The notes below the pieces were generated by a model. That model was not told where the DNA came from, did not search any database, and worked only from the letters and a program-made list of their open reading frames with translations. Source: JAJPKK01 sp963781195 (GTDB lineage Bacteria > Pseudomonadota > Alphaproteobacteria > Rhizobiales > Xanthobacteraceae). Taken from it: a stretch of DNA of 64,000 nt. This document shows, piece by piece, positions 59,271 through 64,000 of this stretch. Both the position numbers and the translations under genes were made by a program. The stretch lies in the NCBI GenBank assembly GCA_963781195.1, contig CAWAEZ010000010.1:391175-455174 (forward strand), written 5' to 3'. Positions within the stretch are counted from its first letter, which is position 1, and every line of letters starts with the position of its first letter.

Positions 59271-61214
59271 ATGGTCGCGTTGACCTTTCCCGACGGCGCG
59301 CGTCGGGACTATCCCCAGGGCATCACCGGCATCGAAGTGGCCAAGGCGATTTCGCCTTCGCTCGCCAAGCGCACCGTCGCGATGGCGCTGGATGGCGCGG
59401 TGGTCGACCTCGCCACGGCGATCGACCACGACGCCAAGGTCGAGTTCGTCAACCGCGACGATCCCCGCGCCGTCGAGCTGATCCGCCATGACGCCGCCCA
59501 TGTGCTCGCGGAAGCCGTGCAGTCGCTGTGGCCGGGGACCCAGGTGACCATCGGCCCGGTGATCGAGAACGGCTTCTACTACGACTTCTTCCGCAACGAG
59601 CCGTTCACGCCGGAGGACTTTCCGGCGATCGAGAAGAAGATGCGGGAGATCATCGCCCGCGACAAACCCTTCACCAAGGAGGTGTGGTCGCGCGACGAGG
59701 CCAAGCGCGTGTTCCGCGACAAGGGCGAGATGTTCAAGGTCGAGCTGGTGGACGCCATTCCCGCGGACCAGCAGATCAACATCTACAAGCAGGGCGACTG
59801 GTTCGACCTGTGCCGCGGCCCGCACATGACCTCGACCGCCAAGATCGGCGACGCCTTCAAGCTGATGAAGGTGGCCGGAGCGTATTGGCGCGGCGATTCC
59901 CGCAATCCGATGCTGACCCGCATCTACGGCACCGCGTGGCGCAACAAGGAGGATCTGGCCGCCTACCTGAAGCAGCTCGAGGAGGCCGAGAAGCGCGACC
60001 ATCGCCGGCTCGGCCGCGAGATGGACCTCTTCCACTTCCAGGAGGAGGCGCCGGGCTCGGTGTTCTGGCACGCCAAGGGCTGGACCCTGTTCAAGGCGCT
60101 CGAGGACTACATCCGCCGCCGCCAGGCCGACAGCGGCTATGTGGAGGTGAACTCGCCGCAGCTCATGGATTCCGAGCTGTGGGTGACCACCGGCCACATG
60201 CAGACCTATGGCGACATGATGTTCCTCACGCAGAAGCGCGAGGACGACCAGCGGGTCTATGCCATCAAGCCGATGAATTGCCCGGGCCACGTCCAGATCT
60301 TCAAGAACGGGCTGAAATCCTATCGCGACCTGCCGCTCAAGATCGCCGAGTTCGGCAAGGTGCACCGCTTCGAGCCGTCGGGGGCGCTGCACGGGCTGAT
60401 GCGGGTGCGGGCGTTCACCCAGGACGACGCGCACATCTTCATCACCGAGCAGCAGATCGCGGCCGAGGTCCTCAAGGTCAACGACATGATCCTGTCGATC
60501 TACCAGGACTTCGGCTTCGACGACGTGCACATCAAGTTCTCCGACCGGCCGGACAAGCGGATCGGCGACGACGCGGTGTGGGACAAGGCGGAGGCGGCGC
60601 TGATGCAGGCGCTCGAGACCTCGGGACGGCCGTGGACCCTCAACAAGGGCGAAGGCGCGTTCTACGGGCCGAAACTCGAATACGTGCTGCGCGACGCCAT
60701 CGGCCGCGAATGGCAGTGCGGCACCGTGCAGGTCGACCTCAACTTGCCGGGGCGGCTCGGCGCCTTCTACATCGACGAGCACTCCGCCAAGGTGACGCCG
60801 GTGATGCTGCACCGCGCCATGTTCGGCTCGCTGGAGCGCTTCACCGGCATCCTCATCGAGCATTACGCCGGGCACTTCCCGCTATGGCTCGCGCCGACCC
60901 AGGCGGTGATCGCCACCATCGTGTCCGACGCCGACGGCTACGCGCGGGAAGCCGCCGATCGCGCGCGCCGCGCCGGCCTGCGGGTCGACCTCGACCTGCG
61001 CAACGAGAAGATCAACTACAAGGTCCGCGAGCACTCGCTCGCCAAGGTGCCGGTGCTCCTGGTGATCGGCAAGAAGGAGGCGGACACCGACAGCGCCTCG
61101 ATCCGCCGCCTCGGCGTCCAGGACCAGAAGGTGATGAAGCTCGACGAGGCGCTGGCGGAGCTCGCCGCGGAGGCCGTGCCGCCGGATGTGCGGCGGGAAC
61201 GGGCCTCGTCCTGA
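59271..61214 (+). CDS. thrS: Threonyl-tRNA synthetase
   Basis: A 647-residue class II synthetase that charges tRNA-Thr. Domains in order: TGS (MVALTFPDGARRDYPQGITG, 1-60), the editing domain with HDAAHVLAEA (HxxxH) and NGFYYDFF (about 64-225), the catalytic core with KPMNCPGHVQIFK (zinc Cys), motif 2 FGKVHRFEPSGALHGLMRVR, DDAHIF (zinc His) and motif 3 around HRAMFGSLERF, then the anticodon-binding domain ending ELAAEAVPPDV. ATG 59271 follows AGGAGCTTTTGAAA; GTG 59247 is an in-frame alternative. Confidence 0.96.
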   Translation: MVALTFPDGARRDYPQGITGIEVAKAISPSLAKRTVAMALDGAVVDLATAIDHDAKVEFVNRDDPRAVELIRHDAAHVLAEAVQSLWPGTQVTIGPVIENGFYYDFFRNEPFTPEDFPAIEKKMREIIARDKPFTKEVWSRDEAKRVFRDKGEMFKVELVDAIPADQQINIYKQGDWFDLCRGPHMTSTAKIGDAFKLMKVAGAYWRGDSRNPMLTRIYGTAWRNKEDLAAYLKQLEEAEKRDHRRLGREMDLFHFQEEAPGSVFWHAKGWTLFKALEDYIRRRQADSGYVEVNSPQLMDSELWVTTGHMQTYGDMMFLTQKREDDQRVYAIKPMNCPGHVQIFKNGLKSYRDLPLKIAEFGKVHRFEPSGALHGLMRVRAFTQDDAHIFITEQQIAAEVLKVNDMILSIYQDFGFDDVHIKFSDRPDKRIGDDAVWDKAEAALMQALETSGRPWTLNKGEGAFYGPKLEYVLRDAIGREWQCGTVQVDLNLPGRLGAFYIDEHSAKVTPVMLHRAMFGSLERFTGILIEHYAGHFPLWLAPTQAVIATIVSDADGYAREAADRARRAGLRVDLDLRNEKINYKVREHSLAKVPVLLVIGKKEADTDSASIRRLGVQDQKVMKLDEALAELAAEAVPPDVRRERASS

Positions 61215-61289
61215 GGGAGGGCGGGAATCTTCCAGCCTCGTAGGGGCAAAGGCGCGCGGCGCCGTGCCCACGCGCCTCCTAAGCGACGA

Positions 61290-61330
61290 ACGCGGACGTG
61301 GGCACGCTTCGCTTTGCCCACCCTACGGAC
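61290..61330. repeat. GTGGGCACGC...GCCCAC palindromic repeat, copy 2
   Basis: GTGGGCACGCTTCGCTTTGC followed by CCACCCTACGGACTACGG. It matches the copy at 6044-6076 over about 35 bases. It lies between the convergent thrS gene and an exported-protein gene. Confidence 0.7.
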
Positions 61331-61360
61331 TACGGACTGATCAAAAAATCAGATCTACAC

Positions 61361-61475
61361 GACCTTGTCCTGAGGAGGCGCAAAGCGCCGTCTCGAAGGA
61401 CGGCCACGGACCGCAGCGCGCTTGGGGCCGTCCTTCGAGACGCCGTGCTGCGCAGGCTCCTTCAGGACGAGGTCT
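61361..61475. repeat. Large inverted repeat between convergent genes
   Basis: The left arm (about 61361-61404) reads GACCTTGTCCTGAGGAGGCG and continues to CGTCTCGAAGGACGGCC. The right arm (61426-61473) is its complement, GGCCGTCCTTCGAGACGCCG through CTTCAGGACGAGGTC. The inner CGTCTCGAAGGACGGCC pairing is perfect. It lies after thrS and could form a very long stem acting as bidirectional terminator, although no U-run is seen. Confidence 0.8.
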
Positions 61476-61498
61476 AAAAGAATTTCAACGTCCCAGGG

Positions 61499-62530
61499 CT
61501 ACCGCGCGATGACCTCGACCTCGCCGTCGACGCCCGACGTGACCTTGAAGTTGCGCTCGAAGGTGCGGCCATCGCTGCGGGCGATGGCGCGGTAGTCGCC
61601 CTCGGCCAGGATCACCCGGGGAAAGGCGCCGGTGAACTCCTTGATGACGTCGCCGCCGGGGGTGAGGACCGACCAGCTGGTGTTGGCGCGGGCTTCGCCG
61701 CCCATTTCATTCACGAGCTTGAGCATGATGACCGCGGCGTGGTGGTTCACCGTCACGTCGGTGAGCTTGCCGGTCTGCACGCGGATGTCGGAACGCACCA
61801 CGGCGTTGGTGTCGCCGTAGTTGGAGACGATGTAATAGGCGCCTTCCGGCACGACGACGACGTTCCCGGACGTCACCCCCTGCACCAGTGGGGTGCGGTC
61901 GCCGGGCTCGAACTGACTGCCCTTATAGATATCGAAGGTCACCTGGGTGCCGCGGATCGGCACGTCGCCGACCCGGCCTTCGAGCTTGATGCCGCCGGCC
62001 GGCAGCTCGAAGCTCTCCCGCGTCGCCTCGCGCAGGTGGACGGCGCGGACGGCACTCGCCATCCCGAAACTGACATGGACGACGTAATCGCCGGGCGGCA
62101 AGGCGAGCACCGGGCTCGCGGTGCGATCCTCCTTGACCGGGCGGAACAGCCCGCCGGCGTCGGGAATGGTCGGGAACACGCGCCACAGCAGCCCGGTGGT
62201 GATCGCCTGGCTGTCGCGGCCGAACCGGGCAACCAGGGACAGCGACACCTGGCTCGGCGGACCCGGCATGGCCGTGGGCGAGCGCAGGCCATTGAGACCG
62301 GTCCCCGGCGATATCAAAGTCGAAGGCGCATAGGCCGGCGCCGTGATCGAGGATGGGACGGTAGAAGGCGCTGCGCCCGGGCCGCCGCTCGGCGCGAGCT
62401 GCCGCGCCGGCGGATCGTAGCCCGACGGCAACGAAAATTGCGCGGAGGCCGTTTCCGGCCAGCCGATCGCCCCCAATATGAGGGCCGCGAGCATGATGCT
62501 CGCCAAATAGCGCCACCCCGTCCCAGTCAT
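61499..62530 (-). CDS. Exported protein of unknown function
   Basis: A 343-residue protein with a signal peptide (IMLAALILGAIGWPETASAQ). After a Pro/Ser-rich spacer of about 60 residues the chain is beta-strand-rich throughout. Visible repeats of a PGDYVVHV / PEGAYYIVSNYG / AEGDYRAIARSDG pattern (about 145-160, 225-240 and 305-320) suggest three to four similar beta-sandwich or carboxypeptidase-regulatory-like modules. I cannot name a family. The gene is divergent from a nitroreductase gene across 128 bases that contain a candidate operator. Confidence 0.72.
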   Translation of the reverse strand: MTGTGWRYLASIMLAALILGAIGWPETASAQFSLPSGYDPPARQLAPSGGPGAAPSTVPSSITAPAYAPSTLISPGTGLNGLRSPTAMPGPPSQVSLSLVARFGRDSQAITTGLLWRVFPTIPDAGGLFRPVKEDRTASPVLALPPGDYVVHVSFGMASAVRAVHLREATRESFELPAGGIKLEGRVGDVPIRGTQVTFDIYKGSQFEPGDRTPLVQGVTSGNVVVVPEGAYYIVSNYGDTNAVVRSDIRVQTGKLTDVTVNHHAAVIMLKLVNEMGGEARANTSWSVLTPGGDVIKEFTGAFPRVILAEGDYRAIARSDGRTFERNFKVTSGVDGEVEVIAR

Positions 62531-62593
62531 GGTCTGCGGTTTTTGACCGAAATCGCGGCAAATTCAAGCCTGACGGTGCCGCCATACGGCCGC

Positions 62594-62621
62594 GCCGGAA
62601 CTTTTTGATGCCTTTGTTCCG
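62594..62621. promoter_or_regulatory. Candidate operator: 7-bp inverted repeat with 14-bp spacer
   Basis: CCGGAAC at 62594-62600 and GTTCCGG at 62615-62621 are perfect inverted half-sites. Their centres are 21 bases apart, two turns of the helix, a layout typical for dimeric regulators. It lies 37 bases upstream of the nitroreductase ATG and between divergent genes. Which regulator would bind is unknown. Confidence 0.5.
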
Positions 62622-62658
62622 GTCCTGCAGTGTGGTAGCGACCGGGCAGGAGTTCTTC

Positions 62659-63228
62659 ATGCCTGATCCGATTGATCTTCTGCGGCGCCGGCGCTCGGTC
62701 AAGCCGAACGAGCTCGGCCCGCCCGCACCCTCCCCTGCCGAGCTCGAAACCCTGTTGACCATCGCCTCGCGGGTGCCCGACCACGGCAAGCTCGCCCCGT
62801 GGCGGTTCGTGGTGTTCGAGGGCGAGGCGAGGCTCAAGGCCGGCGAGGCCATCGCCACGGCGTTCGTTGCGAAGTATCCGGAGGCCAAGCCGGAACAGAT
62901 CGCGTACGAGCGTCAGCGGCTCGCCCGCGCACCGCTGGTGATCGCCGTCGTCAGCCGCCCGGTCCAGCACGTCAAGATCCCGGAATGGGAGCAGGTGCTG
63001 TCGTCCGGCGCGGCGGCGATGAACCTGCTGGTCGCCGCCCAGGCGATGGGCTTCGGGGCGACCTGGATCACCGAGTGGTACTCGTACGACCGCGGCGTCC
63101 TCGATGCGATGGGCCTCGCCCCGCACGAGAAGATCGCGGGCTTCATCCATGTCGGCCACCCCACCGGGGCGACCGAGGACCGCCCGCGCCCGCCGCTGGC
63201 GGAGATCGTCACCCGCTTTCCCGGATGA
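62659..63228 (+). CDS. Nitroreductase-family flavoprotein
   Basis: A 189-residue FMN-dependent nitroreductase-like protein. It starts DPIDLLRRRRSVKPNEL, the FMN-phosphate Arg/Ser loop, followed by RVPDHGKLAPWRFVVFEG (about 41-58), AAMNLLVAAQAMGFGATWIT (about 116-135) and GFIHVGHPTG. The short length and sequence fit the YdjA-type single-subunit subgroup. Substrates are often quinones or nitro compounds. The ATG at 62659 follows AGGAGTTCTTC. A flavin reductase-like gene follows five bases after the stop, so both are one operon. Confidence 0.9.
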   Translation: MPDPIDLLRRRRSVKPNELGPPAPSPAELETLLTIASRVPDHGKLAPWRFVVFEGEARLKAGEAIATAFVAKYPEAKPEQIAYERQRLARAPLVIAVVSRPVQHVKIPEWEQVLSSGAAAMNLLVAAQAMGFGATWITEWYSYDRGVLDAMGLAPHEKIAGFIHVGHPTGATEDRPRPPLAEIVTRFPG

Positions 63229-63232
63229 GCCC

Positions 63233-63853
63233 ATGTTCTACGATGTCCGCAAGAACGATCATGGCCTGCCCCACGACCCGTTCAAGGCGATCGTGGCGCC
63301 GCGGCCGATCGGCTGGATCACCTCCATGAGCAAGACGGGCGAGATCAACCTCGCCCCCTATTCCTGGTTCAACGGCGTGTCGAGCCGGCCGCCGACCGTG
63401 ATGTTCGCGAGCGAGACCCGCAAGGATTCCCTCGCCTTCGTCGAGGAGACCGGGGAGTTCGTCTGCAACTTCACCACCTACGAGCTGCGCGAGCAGGTCA
63501 ATCTGACCTCGGCGCCGCTGCCGCGCGGCGTCTCCGAGATGGCGCATGCGGGCCTCGCCGCCGCGCCCTCGCATCTGGTGCGGCCGCCGCGGGTCGCCGC
63601 CTCGCCCTGCGCGCTCGAATGCGTGTGGCTCAAGACGGTGTCGCTCGAGGACATGGACGGCCGCCCGACCGACCGCCACGTGGTGTTCGGCCAGGTGATC
63701 GGCATCTACATCGACGAGCGCTTCATCAAGGACGGCCTGCTCGACACCGGCGCCATGCGGCCGATCCAGCGCGCCGGCTACCATGATTATTATACCGTCC
63801 ATCCAGACACGCGCTTCTCGATGAAGCGCCCGCCGGGTGGCGGCGGCAGCTGA
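63233..63853 (+). CDS. Flavin reductase-domain protein (DIM6/NTAB family)
   Basis: A 206-residue FMN-binding split-barrel protein. FKAIVAPRPIGWITSMSKTGEINLAPYSWFNGVSSRPPTV (given in parts: RPIGWITSMS and NLAPYSWFNGVS) is the family's FMN site, followed by KDSLAFVEETGEFVCNF, ALECVWLKTVSLED and VVFGQVIGIYIDERF. Such proteins reduce flavins for monooxygenases or act on aromatic substrates. It overlaps no other gene but starts four bases after the nitroreductase stop, so co-expression is almost certain. Partner oxygenase genes are not in the window. Confidence 0.9.
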   Translation: MFYDVRKNDHGLPHDPFKAIVAPRPIGWITSMSKTGEINLAPYSWFNGVSSRPPTVMFASETRKDSLAFVEETGEFVCNFTTYELREQVNLTSAPLPRGVSEMAHAGLAAAPSHLVRPPRVAASPCALECVWLKTVSLEDMDGRPTDRHVVFGQVIGIYIDERFIKDGLLDTGAMRPIQRAGYHDYYTVHPDTRFSMKRPPGGGGS

Positions 63854-64000
63854 GTCCAGGCCGGGGCCGGCGCCGGAGCGCGCGGACTGGGGCGGGTTCC
63901 GCTTTGCCGAACCCACCCTACATGCCTGAGAGACCGTTGGTGCGCGGCCATCGGCGCCGGGCGTCGCGGTTCGGTCACGAACGACCATTAACGGTGATTC

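Noticed and set aside
62594..62621. EcfG-type general stress promoter (GGAAC...GTT)
   Set aside because: The spacing between GGAAC and GTT is 14 bases, too short for that promoter class; the site is better described as an inverted repeat.
1..64000. tRNA, rRNA or riboswitch genes
   Set aside because: I looked for TTCGA-type T-loops with acceptor stems and for cobalamin-type elements before the mutase genes and saw none that I could fold convincingly; a covariance search would settle it.

Overview
This 64 kb window is GC-rich DNA (roughly two-thirds G+C by eye) from an alphaproteobacterium, most likely order Hyphomicrobiales (Rhizobiales), near the Bradyrhizobium, Rhodopseudomonas or Pseudolabrys-type families. 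The pointers are the gene content: three Bug/TctC-type solute receptors, a LivKHMGF transporter, the hisI-folE / Fe-S scaffold / yidD / thrS block, EgtB-EgtD ergothioneine genes and a single-chain methylmalonyl-CoA mutase with MeaB. The dispersed GCCGGGCTTGTCCCGGC-type palindromes also fit. I see no plasmid, phage or integrase genes, no CRISPR array, and no rRNA or tRNA gene. It reads as chromosomal.

Layout. 1-7.2 kb: a truncated class III aminotransferase, a frame-broken hisS with an AT-richer patch, an FAH-family hydrolase, an FMN reductase, a Bug receptor and a frame-broken ACMSD-type amidohydrolase. 7.4-13 kb: a PQQ/sorbosone-type dehydrogenase coupled to a DUF2231 membrane protein, an SDR, a small GIY-YIG nuclease lying between inverted REP copies, a frame-broken cupin, a CAP lipoprotein and a DUF3617 protein. 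13-18.3 kb: an alpha/beta hydrolase, a 14-TM MFS exporter and egtB-egtD. 18.6-23.4 kb: a NitT/TauT-type ABC transporter, an isochorismatase-fold amidase and a ModA-like binding protein. 23.6-31.5 kb: an unusual secreted protein, methylmalonyl-CoA mutase, small exported proteins, meaB, a C15-like peptidase and DUF3750. 31.7-41 kb: a TPR/SPINDLY glycosyltransferase (frame-broken), an Old Yellow Enzyme, two more Bug receptors, an MltB-type transglycosylase and an M20 peptidase. 41-46.2 kb: livGFKHM. 46.5-47.9 kb: an ECF sigma/anti-sigma pair. 48.1-51.7 kb: a purine-ureide module (UraD-UraH fusion, hydantoinase/allantoinase, PucG-type aminotransferase). 51.8-63.9 kb: an L,D-transpeptidase, hisI-folE, an Fe-S scaffold, a ClpP-like exported protein, yidD, a Sel1-type protein, thrS, an exported protein and two flavoenzymes.

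Two themes stand out. First, four genes (hisS, the amidohydrolase, the cupin, the TPR transferase) each carry one frame break. Three look like single-base indels, possibly sequencing error, but the hisS break lies in a compositionally foreign patch with about 45 extra codons. Second, non-coding DNA is rich in repeats: a dispersed REP/BIME family, larger inverted-repeat elements, and short tandem arrays (14-19 bp units), each of unique sequence, at gene edges. One of these arrays repeats the last codons of livF. The most mobile-looking structure is the REP-bracketed GIY-YIG gene at 10.3-10.76 kb.
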